Assembly (NCBI GenBank): GCA_036365145.1
Contig: JAEOAD010000034.1
Span: forward strand, 16,707,501 to 16,771,500
Source: Orientallactaga sibirica
Lineage: Eukaryota; Chordata; Mammalia; Rodentia; Dipodidae
DNA: 64,000 nucleotides
Direction of reading: 5' to 3'
Shown here: piece by piece, positions 21,754-33,258 of the stretch
Layout: the number at the start of each line of letters is the position of its first letter
Numbering within the stretch: position 1 is the stretch's first letter
Position numbers and translations under genes: made by a program
The notes under the pieces: generated by a model
Database searches by the model: none
What the model was told of the DNA's origin: nothing
The model's input: the letters and a program-made list of their open reading frames with translations, nothing else

Positions 21754-21757
21754 TTAG

Positions 21758-22821
21758 TTCAGATGCAGAGGTGGGCAATAAATGGCTATTAAGGGGGTTA
21801 AAGGTAGCCCAAGGTAATTTGGTTCTGACTTGCAAGATTCCATCTTTCTGACCTCTCTGTGACCACAGGAGCTTTATCAGTCCATCCAGCCTTGCTGGAA
21901 ATAGGTGCAACAGATACAGCTGTTTTCTGGGAACTTTATTTCACAGTACTGAGAGTGGGGAGGGCTGAAATGAATTTGATCATGTGAATTTTGGTCTTTT
22001 GGAATTGTGTACTGGAGAAATGGGAAACTTGGTGCTTGTGACTGAAGAAGGCTTCTGAAACAGTAAGCCAAGTGTTATGGATTATTCTGAGGAGATACTG
22101 AAAATGGTAAGTGTAGAGATAATTGTATTTGGAAATTTGGCTTATGAACTTTCTAAGGGGAAGGACTAGAGAGGACTTTGTTGGAACTGGGCTACTAGTA
22201 TAAGGGCTGACTTCATTCTATTGCTCATGCCCAGAGAATTTGATCAAGGTTAAATATGCAATGGATTTATGTGCTTGGCTAAAGACATGGGACTGAGAGA
22301 TTTAAGATTTAAATTTGGAAAAATTTAAGCAAGTTTAAACTTTCCTGGTACTGAAACTGGTTTTATGTTACTGAAGCTGCTATTGTCAAACACATTAACA
22401 ATCTTTTGGAAAATGGCCCAACTGCTTTACACTAAAACAATGGAGAGAGAGAATGCCTGAAGTAATACCACCCAAGGAAGACAGAATGGTAGAAATGCAA
22501 ACTTTTTATGAGAGAAGATCTGAGAACGGGAACATGCTCTTCAAGGTCACAATTTATTTTGTCCCTGAATTAAAAATGTGGCTATGTCCTGAATACTCAG
22601 TATTGATTTTGGAATGAGGAAAAATGCATGGAGTGCATTATGAACTGCACATGGTTCCAGCAGCCACTGCTGAAACACGGCAATATAGGCAGGTAGTCAT
22701 AACCATGATAGACCAGTGGATCCTTTGGAAGATGGTTACAATTGAGACCAAAAGATGTTTTGGATATACTTGAGTGGTTCAAGGGCTACCCTGAAGTGCT
22801 GCTGGCTTGGAATGGATTTTT

Positions 22822-22859
<38 letters not shown>

Positions 22860-23225
22860 GCTATTCAGCCAAGTTGGAGGGGTGGAGTTGGAAACTCTGG
22901 AGAATGTCAGTCACTGGTTATGATACCGGACTTGAACTGCAGATGTTTGATGATGATTGTTCAGTCTGCATTGTTTCATTCTCTCCCTATTATGCCTTAT
23001 AACAGTTGGAAAAGCTTACTCTGTGCTTTTATAAGTTGAAGATACATAAGGTTTTTTTGATTTTTTAGGACTAACAACAGCTAAACAATTATCTTAGATC
23101 TCAGATGAGACTTGGGACATTAGAACTATTTTAATTTGGTAAAGACTATGGGGACCTTTAAAATTCCACTGAATGCAATTTACAATGTGAGATGATTATG
23201 AATCCGTTTGGGGCCAGAGACAGAA
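21758..23225 (+). mobile_element. Probable MaLR internal region
   Basis: About 1.47 kb of non-coding sequence directly before the MaLR LTR at 23226, ending in GGGGCCAGAGACAGAA, as I recall for the 3' end of MaLR internal sequences. MaLR interiors are normally non-coding and 1.5-2 kb, which fits. It holds a T-run of about 33 bases (22825-22858) that gives a meaningless poly-Phe frame. Confidence 0.6.
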
Positions 23226-23533
23226 TGTGATGGTTTGAATGGATGTCCCCCAGTAGATTCAGGACTTTTATTTGAGCTTGTAACTTGGCTAGAGGATGTG
23301 TTACTAAGGGCAGATCTAAATTACAGCCTAAGATATGAAAAGTGCCTGAGTTCTGCCTAGGTTCCCTATGGTTTGGTTCCCTATTTTTTTGCTTGCTTTT
23401 GGTAGTGGGCTTTTCTCTTTTCCACCATTATTGAACTTACCCTGGACCTGCAAGTTTCAAATGACTTCTCTTCCTCCATAACTGTGCCTGGTTTGGAAGT
23501 TCATCCCAGCAACCTAAGACTGTGGATGACACA
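23226..23533 (+). mobile_element. MaLR-type LTR (right member of a pair)
   Basis: 308 bases from TGTGATGGTTTGAATGGATG to GGATGACACA. It is closely similar in order and length to 6392-6692: both contain AGCTTGTAACTTGGCT, AGTGCCTGAGTTCTGCCTAG or a variant, and CCTGCAAGTTTCAAAT. Confidence 0.8.
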
Positions 23534-24950
23534 TTCCCAATGTAGAATATCTCCCCATTTTCAGTATGTTTTCTCCGAGGAAATTATGAATCTACCCAAT
23601 TATTGATCCACACACTAAGGAAGCTTTTTCACCTATCTTATTTCTTCCCATTTAACACCATTTCTCTAGGTTACATCACAATTATCTCCCACCTTAAATC
23701 CTGCTTCCCAAAACAATATGTAATAACCTGCTTCCCACAATGATTTGTAACCAACTTCCTTTTAAATCTCTCACTTCTGTGCTTTAATCTTAGGGTAAAG
23801 TGCTAAATTCATCATCACCTAGTATCTGCATGCCTCTGCCTATACTCTCAGGTTCTTACTTGCTACTTGGCACCAGTACTCAGCATCAGATAAATGAACC
23901 GTTTTGGACCTGAGACCCTCTGCTAGCACAATTCCATTCATCTGAAACCTTCTTGCACACATTGTCTAATACCACACTTATCAAGAAGGTCAAAGACTAA
24001 CTCATTTAATCATTGACGACACTAGATTCTGTACCCACAAGCACAAGTCAATCTCCTAACTAACATTCTGATATTTTTACCTTTGGCCATTTTCCATATC
24101 ACTGAACAGAATTTGTAGTTTTATGAATAACTGAATATATATGACCTCTATCACTATTCCAGTGATCAAGTAAAGGTGGCCTTTTTTGCTGTCAAACTGT
24201 GTTTGAGCGGGGGAGGGGTGAAATCTAGTGGCTTAACTCTAGAATACTGCTACACATCTTGCAATTCACAAGACAGGCTCCTACAAGGCATATCAGGACC
24301 CAAAGGAACAGTATCAGCAATCCAGACACCCTAGCCAAAATTACAAACTCATGATCTATTCAGAATCTAGTATGTCTTCAACAATCCTATTTCCTAATGA
24401 TCTAGACTCATATATATATATATATAATTTTATAAGTATAGATTAAATAAGCATATGCACATAATTACAATATAAACTTACTTAATTCATCATTGACTGA
24501 ACATCTATAATCTATCAGGATTTGTGTTTGTCATGCATAATATAGTGGAGATAATGAAAAAAATTATATCAGCAACATTTGGATAGTTCCTATAAATTGA
24601 AGAAAACTGTTGTGCATTGTACCTTAAAAATATTCCTTTGAAGAATGTTCAGAAGAAAAGGTGATGTGAATCCTTTATTCATTCAACTGGTGTTCACTGA
24701 GGTCAAAACACTAGGATTGAATGAACAAGACATGTGGAATGACTACCCTAATAGTACTTCGATTCTAGAAGGAAGATATATTTTAAAATAAATGTTATGA
24801 ATCAGTGTTATCATGACTAATAAAGCATATGCTTTGAAAACAGAAAGATGCTGAGATAGAACATATCAGAAAAAATCAACAAGTAATGTGATTAGATAAA
24901 GCATTTTTTGAGAAGATGGCATTTTGTAAGAGATTAAAATATTAAAAACT
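23534..24950. other. Unclassified non-coding DNA
   Basis: No gene or sure repeat. A short (TA)n lies at about 24411-24426. The stretch 24200-24360 may be an old transposon, but I cannot name it. Confidence 0.4.
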
Positions 24951-24952
24951 TG

Positions 24953-25120
24953 AGGGCTGGGCATGGTGGCGCACGCCTTTAATCCCAGAACTCGGGAGGC
25001 AGAGGTAGGAGAATCGCCATGAGTTCAAGGCCACCCTGAGACTACATAGTTAATTCCAGGTCAGCCTGGGCCAGAGTGAGACCCTACCTCGCAAAAAACA
25101 ACAACAACAACAAAAAAAAT
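24953..25120 (+). repeat. B1-like SINE
   Basis: GGGCTGGGCATGGTGGCGCA, CGCCTTTAATCCCAG, GGGAGGCAGAGGTAGGAGAA, ACATAGTTAATTCCAGGTCA and GAGACCCTACCTCG are present in order, then an A-rich (CAA)n tail. This is the most complete B1-like copy in the window. Confidence 0.95.
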
Positions 25121-25124
25121 GATA

Positions 25125-25870
25125 GATTTATAAAAAGTATAAAATGTTTGTTTTCCAAATAACTAAAGTGGCAAGTATAAAATTTCAAATTTGTGTAATA
25201 TCGTTTTCCTAATGGAGGGATATAAAGTAGATTTAAGTCCAAGGTTCAATGATATTTAAGAAAAATTATTGCAAATGAAGTTGTAGATTAAAGGAAATTA
25301 TAAAAATTTTCTTGATGATGGCAAGGTATATGGAATTTTATTCTAGAAACAATAAAAAATTGTCATTCTAATGTTCATTGTTGTTTTTTGGGGACAAAGG
25401 AAATGGAAAGAGTGGGTGCAGATGAAACTGCTAGTGCACCATTGTAATGGTCCCTTTGCCAGACAATGATATCTGGTCCAGGCTGGCAGAAGCAGAGGAG
25501 GGGAGAAGTACATGCACTTGAGATATTTACAGGAGTTTGTGATTAATTAAATGCAAGAGATAACAAAAAATGAAAAATCAAGATTATTGAACAAATTTTG
25601 TCAAGCACAAAATACTTAGGGTTATAATATGTAATTTTATAGGAAAGATTGGATAACAAATGACACTCACATGCTTCTTTACTGATGTTCCAGTACTGGG
25701 GCTGGACAGGATGCTTGCCACATAAAGCATGGAAACAGCAATAGTAAAGACAATTATGTAGTACTCACGACATGTCAGACATTCTGTGCATTTTCTTGGC
25801 TGTTTCACAGTTCAGAATAACTCAGGATGTAGGATATGATCAGTTTTTTATACTTGACACAGGACAAAAA
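25125..25870. other. Unclassified non-coding DNA
   Basis: AT-rich. The 74-codon minus-strand frame at 25584-25808 has no recognisable domain. Confidence 0.4.
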
Positions 25871-25871
25871 C

Positions 25872-26020
25872 TGTGCTGAATATAGTCATACATGCTTGTG
25901 ATTCAAACACTTGGTAGGGGGTGGCAAGAGGATCAGTATTTTAATGTTCTGAGTTGCATAGTAAGTTTGAAGCTAGCCTGGACTACATCTGGGGTACATG
26001 AAATCCTGTCAAAAGAAAGG
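25872..26020 (+). repeat. Old B1-like SINE fragment
   Basis: CATACATGCTTGTGATTCAA, AGTTTGAAGCTAGCCTGGAC and TACATCTGGGGTACATGAAA are diverged versions of the B1 head and middle. The A-rich tail has grown into the adjoining GGAA array. Confidence 0.65.
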
Positions 26021-26070
26021 AAGAATGAATGAATGGGAGAAAGAAAGGAATAAATATAGAGGGGGAGAGC

Positions 26071-26165
26071 GGGAAGGAAGGAAGGAAGGAAGGAAGGAAG
26101 GAAGGAAGGAAGGAAGGAAGGAAGGAAGGGAAGGAAGGAAGGAAAAGAAAGAGGGAGGAAGGGAA
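26071..26165 (+). repeat. (GGAA)n microsatellite
   Basis: About 20 near-perfect GGAA units, degrading to GGGAAAG at the end. Both strands give low-complexity open frames (Lys/Glu-Gly-Arg on plus, Phe-Leu-Pro-Ser on minus). Confidence 0.95.
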
Positions 26166-27665
26166 AGAGGAAAGAAAAAAATCAAAGTAAATATAACTGA
26201 AGTAATTCATCTTAATTAAATACTAAAAATCATGAACAGGGAAATGTGAAGAAATGGGATCTGAAATTCAGAGTATAGATACACACTGGAAATAAGGATA
26301 TGTGATATTTAAGAGATGGTCAAGGGTTTATGTTTATTTAGAATTGCAGTATTAGTTAAAGGAAGAAAGCCCTTAGGCATTGGTAATCTCATGAGTCAAA
26401 CAGTGTAAAAAAGATGGATAGAAACAAGTGGGTAATTACATCTTGTTTCTGTTATATGTTCACTTTCTGTAATGTTGAAACAGTTAAAAAATATAGAAAG
26501 TTTTCATATTTTCACAGATTTGCATGATTGATATACTATGTCATTTTTTTTTTTGTTGTTGTTGTTCTATAGATAGATTTGGATGTTTGAGAATCATTAC
26601 AGAAAAGAAAAAAAGTGCCAGCAGAACTGATGCTTAGGGATGACAGATCTGGGAAGGAGTAGGTAGAACAGTGAAGAGTGGGTAGTGAATAGAAGTTTTG
26701 AAATCATTTAAAAGGCGAGCACAATACTGACGTTCTTCCCAGGGACAAAGAATAAAAGAGCAGAGTAAACAATACATAATGTTAACAAAGGGGGCATCAC
26801 AAGGGGCTGATGCATTCAGTTTAGCAGAATAGCCCAATTTCCCTGGGGATTCTGTTGCAAAATGATTTTTCTCCTTTATGCCTCCAATGCATCCCTTCTC
26901 TTTCACTTTCCTTGAATATAGGTAATTTAAAAGTTGTTGAGATTTTTTTGTCAAAAAAGAAACATTCTCACGGTTTCAGATTTTCAACAAATAGTGGTTG
27001 GATGAAAAACGTCAACCTTGTATAGATATTTTATGGTGTATATACCTCTACACATAGAACTGAAGATAGAAAATTTGCACATCTCAAAATCTCCATTAAA
27101 ACTATACTTCAGTTTCCAAGGACTACCCTGATCATTCCTCATATTTGTTGCATTTTCTTTCTTTCTTTCTTTCTTTTGTTCTTGAGTCATTCTTATGTGA
27201 CATTGCCCTGAAGAGTATGGATAGGCAAAAATAAAAATACTTAAAATAAAAATACTTAAAAATACTTTATACTTTAAGCTTTGCAATATCACCCTACAAC
27301 TACATGGAATAGTATAATTGACTTCTGCTTTTCATTAGACTACAAGTTTCTCCAGGATGGAAATCAAACCTTATATAATACATATGTATGTGTGTGTATG
27401 TATACATAATACAAAAATAATAAAAAGAATAATATTAATAGATAGCATGAATATTTAGCATTATCAGATGAAAGCAGCTTCAAATAGTATCCATCCCATA
27501 CCATCAATAGATGCAGTATTTTAATTTCTCATATATAGTTAATGGTCAATAAATATGTGATGCTAATATTGTGAATAAAGAAAGTCTTCTCTGGGTTTGC
27601 TTAAGCAACTGAGTTTGAAGAATGTATGTTCAAGATGGAGATGCTGAGTTTAGTATGATCGAATT
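26166..27665. other. Unclassified non-coding DNA
   Basis: Contains a (CTTT)n run at 27153-27178 and no recognised gene. The 106- and 102-codon minus-strand frames at 26634-26954 and 26984-27292 show no domain. Confidence 0.4.
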
Positions 27666-27678
27666 AATAATTATCTTG

Positions 27679-27888
27679 GGCATGGGAGAGATGGCTTAGC
27701 AGTTAAGGTACTTGCCTGAGAAGCTTAAGGGACCATGTTCGACTCTCCAGATCCCACGTAAGCCAGATGCACAAAGGTGAGGCAAATGCAAGGTCATACA
27801 TGCCCACTAGATGATGCAAGATTCTGGGATTTGATTGCATTGGTTGGAATCCTGACACACCAATTCTCTCTCTCTCTCTAAAAAGATA
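27679..27888 (+). repeat. tRNA-derived SINE, variant with extra central sequence
   Basis: GAGAGATGGCTTAGCAGTTA and GCCAGATGCACAAAGGTGAG are present, but the usual GTGGCACATGCATCTGGAG segment is replaced by a rearranged stretch before CACCAATTCTCTCTC. ATTATCTTG flanks it at 27670-27678 and 27892-27900. Confidence 0.82.
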
Positions 27889-27900
27889 ATTATTATCTTG

Positions 27901-28560
27901 TATTAAAAGTGGAAGGTGGGTTGAATTGAGAAAAAGAATAATCCAATTTTACAAAATATAGGAGATGAAATGGTATATCTTTTAGTAAACAACACATCAT
28001 ACTATATAACTCAATTACTAGTCAAGCACCCTATTCAGACATTGTAAGGATTGTGTATTTTAATTACAATCAAATGTCTTAAATATTACTCGGGAGGTAT
28101 GGGTCAATTCTTTGCCTAAGGTAATAATAATAGGCCATATGTTAATAAATTTATAGTTTGAGACTATTAATTACAAATAAGAACTGTTCAAACATGAGAA
28201 CACAAGACAGGTTTGTTATAAAACAAAGGCAAACTAGAGAGTGAGAAAGAATGTGTGGGCATAGGCAAAGATGTGTGTTCTGAAAGAACAGATTTTAAAA
28301 GCACAAGTAGGTGTTCTGATTTAAAGAAAACGTTTATAATTGCATTGAGTTTACAAATGGAACAAAAATAAGTATTTAGAGAAGATTCAAAAATGTGGTG
28401 CATCTTAAATGAGATGATATAACAAAGGGTATAAGTGTATGTTTGTATTTATATATATGTGTACCAAAATGAACATAGGTACTTGGAATTAGAGACAAAT
28501 TTATCCCTTAAATATCAGGACAATTCTATCTTAGATTCTCAGTACTTTTCAGAGTAATTA
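27901..28560. other. Unclassified non-coding DNA
   Basis: AT-rich, no gene recognised. Confidence 0.4.
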
Positions 28561-28573
28561 AAAAGTACTTCTT

Positions 28574-28769
28574 GGGCTGGAGAGATGGCTCAGTAGTTAA
28601 AGACACTTGTTTGTAAAGCCTGACAGTCTGTGTTTGACTCCCTAGTACCCATGTAAAGCCAGATGCACAAAGTGCATTAATATGGGTATCACAGTGGGAG
28701 CACACCCATTCTCTCTCTGCCTTCTCTTTCTCTCTCTCTCTGTCCATCTGTAAATAAATATTTTTTTAA
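28574..28769 (+). repeat. tRNA-derived SINE whose tail was the L1 target
   Basis: GGGCTGGAGAGATGGCTCAG, AGCCAGATGCACAAAGTGCA, a CT tract and GTAAATAAATATTTTTTTAA. Its left target duplication AAAAGTACTTCTT (28561-28573) has its partner AAAACTACCTCTT at 33275-33287, beyond the L1. The SINE was therefore present before the L1 entered its tail. Confidence 0.9.
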
Positions 28770-29319
28770 TCAATATATATTTTTTATTTATATTATTCTG
28801 ATTTTACATTCATAGAATTGGTTCCATTGTCCTCCTCCCCTTCCTCCCACTTTCAAAGGGGCCCTCATCAATGGGGAATGTGTATCATGCATTGTGAGTT
28901 TGCTCAAGAGTTCTGGTGGATAGGCCCCAGTCTCTGTGCATAATGTCCCAACTTGTGACTCTAACAATCTTTCCGCCCCCTCTTCCACGAGTTTCCCTGA
29001 GCCACGTTGGGGTCATTTTAGTTCTGCTTCCTTGATGAGGTTTTGGGAGCCTCTGTGTCTCTGGATATCTGGCTTATGATTGGAATTGGATGTTCTCTGT
29101 GTTTATCTCCTTCAGCCTTTTTCTGGTGTTGTGATCGCCTTGAGCGCTGTATTCTTGCCCTTCCCCTGCATTGTTCTATGGTTTCAGCTGGTGAGGTGTG
29201 GTTAGCTGATCCTCCCTTCAGGTTCGTTGTCCACCTGAAAAGAGATAAGCAAATTTTCCAACGGAGAGAGAAGTTAGTACTAGATAGAAGGGATAACCAT
29301 ATATGTTTTGGAGGGAACT
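28770..29319 (-). other. L1 3' UTR and tail
   Basis: 550 bases after the ORF2 stop on the minus strand, with a short AT-rich 3' end. Similar sequence recurs as a diverged piece at 58555-58810, showing it is a family 3' end. Confidence 0.8.
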
Positions 29320-32300
29320 TTATATGCATTGGCTCTCTTCCAGCCCACATTTGAGGATGATCTGTTCCATGTTTGACCATTTTTTTTTTCAAATTTCCTT
29401 ATTTCATCTTTCCTTACTGCTACGTAGAATTCCATAGTATAGATATACCACATCTTTGTTATCCATTCATCTAGTGATGGACACCTGGGTTGATTCCAGC
29501 TCTTTGTTATTCTGAATTGAGCAGCTATAAACATGGTTGAGCAAATGTTTCTGATCTGAGGCTTGGGGCCTTTAGGGTAAATGGCCAATAAGGGAATAAC
29601 TGGATCCATTGGTAAGTCTATGGTCATCCTTTTCAATAGTCTCCATATAGCTGTCCATAGTGGTTGAACCATTTTACATTCCCACCAACAGTGAAGACTT
29701 GTTCCTATTTCTCCACAGCCTCGCCAGCATTTGTTTTCATTGTTTTTTTTAATGTTAGCCATCCTTACTGGGGTAAGGTGGAATCTCATAGTTGTTTTAA
29801 TTTGCATTTCCCTGATGATTAGGGATGTTGAACATTTTCTTAAATGTGTGTTTGCTATTTGTATTTCTTCCTCTGAGAACTCCCTGTGCAGTTCTCTACC
29901 CCACTTTGTGAGTGGGTTGTTTGGTGATTTATTGTTTAGGTTTTGGAGTTCTTTGTAGATTCTAGAAATTAGGCCTTTGTCAGTTGTATAGCTGGTGAAA
30001 ATTTTCTCCCATTCTGTGGGTATTCTGCTGGCTTTGGTTATTATATTTTTGTCAGTGAAAAAGCTTTTCAGCTTCATGAGATCCCAATGGTTGAGTGATT
30101 GTTTAATTTCCTGAGCTGCTGAGGTTTTGTTCAGGAAATCTTTTCCCACTCCTATATCATGGAAGGTTCCTCCTATTTTTTCTTCCAGTAGTAGCAGAGT
30201 TTCTGGTTTTATATTAAGGTCTTTTATCCATTTGGACTTAATTTTTGTGCATGGAGAGATGTGTGGGTCGAGTTTCATTTTCCTACATATGGTTGTCCAG
30301 TTTGTCCAGCACCATTTGTTGAAGATGCTGTCCTTTTTCCATTCTACATTGCTAGGGCCTTTGTCAAATATCAAGTAGCTGTAGTTTCTTGACCCAAAGT
30401 CTGGGTCTTCAATTCTGTTCCATTGGTCTATATTCCTGTTTTTGTGCCAGTACCAGGTTGTTTTTATTACAATGGCTTTGTAGTATAACTTTAGATCAGG
30501 TATGGTGATGCCTCCAGAGGTGTTTCTTTTGCTGAGGATGAGCTTGGATATCCGAGGCCTTCTGCCTTTCCATATGAATTTTGAGATACTTTTTTCTATC
30601 TCATTGAAGAAGGAAGTTGGGATTTTTATCGGCATTGCATTGAATCTATAAAGTGCTTTTGGTAAAATTGCCATTTTCACAATGTTAATTCTACCAATCC
30701 AGGAGCATGGGAGGTCTTTCCATTTTTGTAGGGCCTCCTCAATTTCTTTTTTGAGAGATTTTATGTTTTCATTGTATAGGTCTTTCACTTCCTTAGTTAA
30801 TGTTATTCTAAGGTATTTTGTTTTCTTTGTTGCAATTGAAAATGGGACAATGTTAGTTATTTCTTTTTCTGTCTCTTTGTCCTTTGCATACAAAAAGGCT
30901 ACTGATTTCTGTGCATTGATTTTGTATCCTGCTACTTTGCTGAAGGTGCTAATCACCTTTAAGAGTTTGGGGATGGAAGTTCTCTGGTCACTTATGTATA
31001 GAATCATGTCATCTGCGAATAGGGCTAACTTAACTTCTTCCTTTCCAATTTGTATCCCTTTGATTTCTTTCTCCTGTCTTATTGCTTGAGCTAATACTTC
31101 TAGCACTATGTTGAAGAGCAGAGGTGAGAGTGGACACCCCTGCCTTGTTCCTGACCTCAATGGGAATTCCTTCAGTCTCTCCTCATTAAGAATTACTTGG
31201 GCTTTAGGTGCTTTATATATAGCCTTTATTATGTTGAGATAAGTGCCGTCCATACCTATTCTCTCCAATGTTTTGATCATGAAGTGATGTTGTATTTTGT
31301 CAAAGGCCTTTTCTGCATCTATCGAAATGACCATGTGGTTTTTGTGTTTCAGCTTGTTTATGTGATGTATTACATTGACAGATTTCCGTATGTTAAACCA
31401 CCCCTGCGTTCCAGGGATGAAGCCTACTTGATGTACTGTTGAATTCGGTTTGCAAGAATTTTGTTCAGGATCTTTGCGTCTATGTTCATCAGAGAAATGG
31501 GCCTATAATTTTCCTTTCTTGTGGCGTCCCTTCCTGGTTTTGGAATTAGGGTGATACTAGCTTCATAAAAAGAGTTAGGGATCTCTCCCTGTTCTCCTAT
31601 TGTGTGGCAGAGTTTGAGAAGAATTGGTTTCAGTTCTTCCATGAAGGTTTGGTAGAATTCTGCTGAGAAACCATCTGGTCCTGGACTCTTCTTTTTGGGG
31701 AGGTGTTTGATTACCTCTTCTATCTCGAAGGGTGTGATGGGTTTGTTTAGGAAATTAATCTGCTCTGGGCTTAGCTTTGGTAGGTGGTATGTGTCTAGGA
31801 ATTCATCCATTTCCTCCATATTTTCCTGTTTTATGGAGTAGAGGTTTTTAAAATAAGTCCTAATAACTCTTTCTATTTCGCTCATGTCTGTTGTGATCTC
31901 TCCCTTTTCATTTCTAATTTTGTTGATTTGAAGTGTTTCTTTTTTCTGCTTGATCAAATTGGCCAGGGGTGTATCAATCTTGTTAATTTTTTCGAAGAAC
32001 CAGCTCTTTGTTTTGTCAATTTTCTTAATTGTCCTCTTAGTTTCCAATTCATTAATTTCTGCTCTGATTTTAATTATTTCTTTCCGTCTGGAAATTTTTG
32101 GGTTGGCTTCTTCTAGCCTTTCCAATGCTTTTAGGTCAATGGTCAGGTTATTGGTTTGGGATCTTTCTATTTTTCTTATGATGGCATTTAGTGCTATGAT
32201 TTTTCCCCTAAGGACTGCCTTCATTGTGTCCCACAAGTTTTGGTATGATGTGTTCTCATTGTCATTGAGTTCTAGAAATTTTGCAATTTCATTCTTTATT

Positions 32301-32588
32301 TCATCCACAACCCATTTGTTGTTTAAAAGTGTGTTGTTCAATTTCCAGGAGGTAGAGGGATTCCTGGTGTACTTTTTGTTGTTAATTTCTAGCATTACAT
32401 CATTGTTGTCTGATATCATGCAGGAAATTACATCAATTTTCTTGAAAGTATGGAGGCAGGCTTTTTGGCCCAGTACATGATCTATTTTAGAGAAGGTTCC
32501 ATGTGCTGCTGAGAAGAATGTGTAATCTGTAGATTTTGGGTGGAATGTTCTATATACGTCTGTTAGGTCTATTTGCTCAAACTCATCT
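29320..32588 (-). pseudogene. ORF2: L1 ORF2 3' part: end of endonuclease, reverse transcriptase, Cys-rich domain
   Basis: ORF2 protein nicks target DNA and reverse-transcribes L1 RNA. The minus strand starts near [20 protein letters not shown] and includes the last endonuclease block. There the usual SDH is SDN (MISDNNDV), so a catalytic His is missing. Next come [16 protein letters not shown] and [20 protein letters not shown] of the RT. At about 31430 a small deletion shifts the frame after LANRIQQYI. The next frame (31334-29280, 684 codons) has [11 protein letters not shown] (codons 61-71), the catalytic FADD box (106-109) and the C-x3-C-x7-H-x4-C motif (536-553). A run of ten A near 29380-29389 shifts frame again. 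The original stop appears to be at 29320, after EESQCI. Confidence 0.92.
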
Positions 32589-32591
32589 CTA

Positions 32592-32700
32592 CAAATATAT
32601 GAACACAAAGCCAAACCTACAGAAAGTACTTCAGGGAATTCTTCACACAGAAGAAACAAATAACCAATCTCAAGAGCCCTCAAGAAGCAGTCCACATTAA
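32592..32700 (+). pseudogene. L1 sequence upstream of ORF2, probably ORF1 C-terminus
   Basis: An open frame ends at the TAA at 32698-32700, 54 bases before the ORF2 start, with a readable [17 protein letters not shown] stretch. Position and spacing fit the end of L1 ORF1, but I do not recognise the residues with certainty. A 21-base A-run (32715-32735) lies in the inter-ORF spacer. Confidence 0.5.
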
Positions 32701-32754
32701 CCCCTTACCCCTCCAAAAAAAAAAAAAAAAAAAAAGACCACAACCCACTACAAT

Positions 32755-33258
32755 ATGGCTGGTATTAAATCAAACCTCAAACTAATATCTCTGAATATTA
32801 ATGGCCTCAATTCATCCATCAAAAGACATAAGCTAACAGGGTGGATCAGAAAACTGGACCCCTCAATCTGCTGTCTTCAAGAAACCCACCTCACCACTAA
32901 AGACAGACACCTCCTTAGGGTGAAAGGGTGGAAAATGATATTCCAAGCAAACACAAACACGAAAAAAGCAGGCGTAGCTATACTTATATCAGATAAAATA
33001 AACTTCAAACCAAAATTAACCAAAAAAGACAAAGAAGGCCACTTCTTACTTATCAAGGGAACAATCCAACAAGAGGACATCACAATCATCAATATTTATG
33101 CACCAAACACAGGTGCACCACAATTCATAAAGCAAAATCTACTTGGCAACAAAATAGAAATAAACACCAACACCATCATATTCGGGGACCTCAATACTCC
33201 ACTATCAACAATGGATAGATCATCCAAACAGAAAATTAATAGAGAAGTAAGAGAGCTC
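32755..33258 (+). pseudogene. ORF2: L1 ORF2 5' part: endonuclease domain (inverted segment)
   Basis: 168 intact codons starting MAGIKSNLKLISLNINGLN. Endonuclease (APE-like) motifs are visible in order: LNINGLN, CCLQETHL with the metal-binding Glu, IINIYAPN, and GDLNTPLS with the Asp/Asn pair. The piece ends at REVREL, exactly at the target duplication, whose bases add one Lys codon and a TAA. The remainder of the domain lies on the other strand, so no continuous protein can be made. The ATG at 32755 is the natural ORF2 start by homology. Confidence 0.93.

Larger units (their letters stand above)
28770..33258 (-). mobile_element. LINE-1, 5'-truncated with 5' inversion
   Basis: The 18-base repeat AAATAAATATTTTTTTAA flanks the element exactly (28752-28769 and 33259-33276), and the sense-strand site reads TT/AAAA, a normal L1 endonuclease target. 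From 28770 to about 32588 the element is antisense (3' UTR, then most of ORF2). From about 32590 to 33258 it is sense and holds the segment just upstream of ORF2 plus the first 168 codons of ORF2. The two parts meet near the same ORF2 codon, at the REVREL / QIDLTDVY boundary. This is the classic product of twin priming during insertion. The 3' tail is short and AT-rich (AATAAAAAATATATATTGA on the minus strand). Confidence 0.95.

Noticed and set aside
22742..23039. Poly-Phe plus-strand frames
   Set aside because: They come from a T-run of about 33 bases in the probable MaLR interior.
6387..23538. Exact 5-base target duplication for the outer MaLR pair
   Set aside because: CATCC and TTCCC agree at only three of five positions, too weak to prove pairing.
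25983..26219. Lys/Glu/Gly/Arg-rich and Phe/Leu/Pro/Ser-rich frames
   Set aside because: They are translations of a GGAA microsatellite.
31950..32480. 176-codon plus-strand open frame
   Set aside because: It is the antisense of L1 ORF2, which explains its openness.
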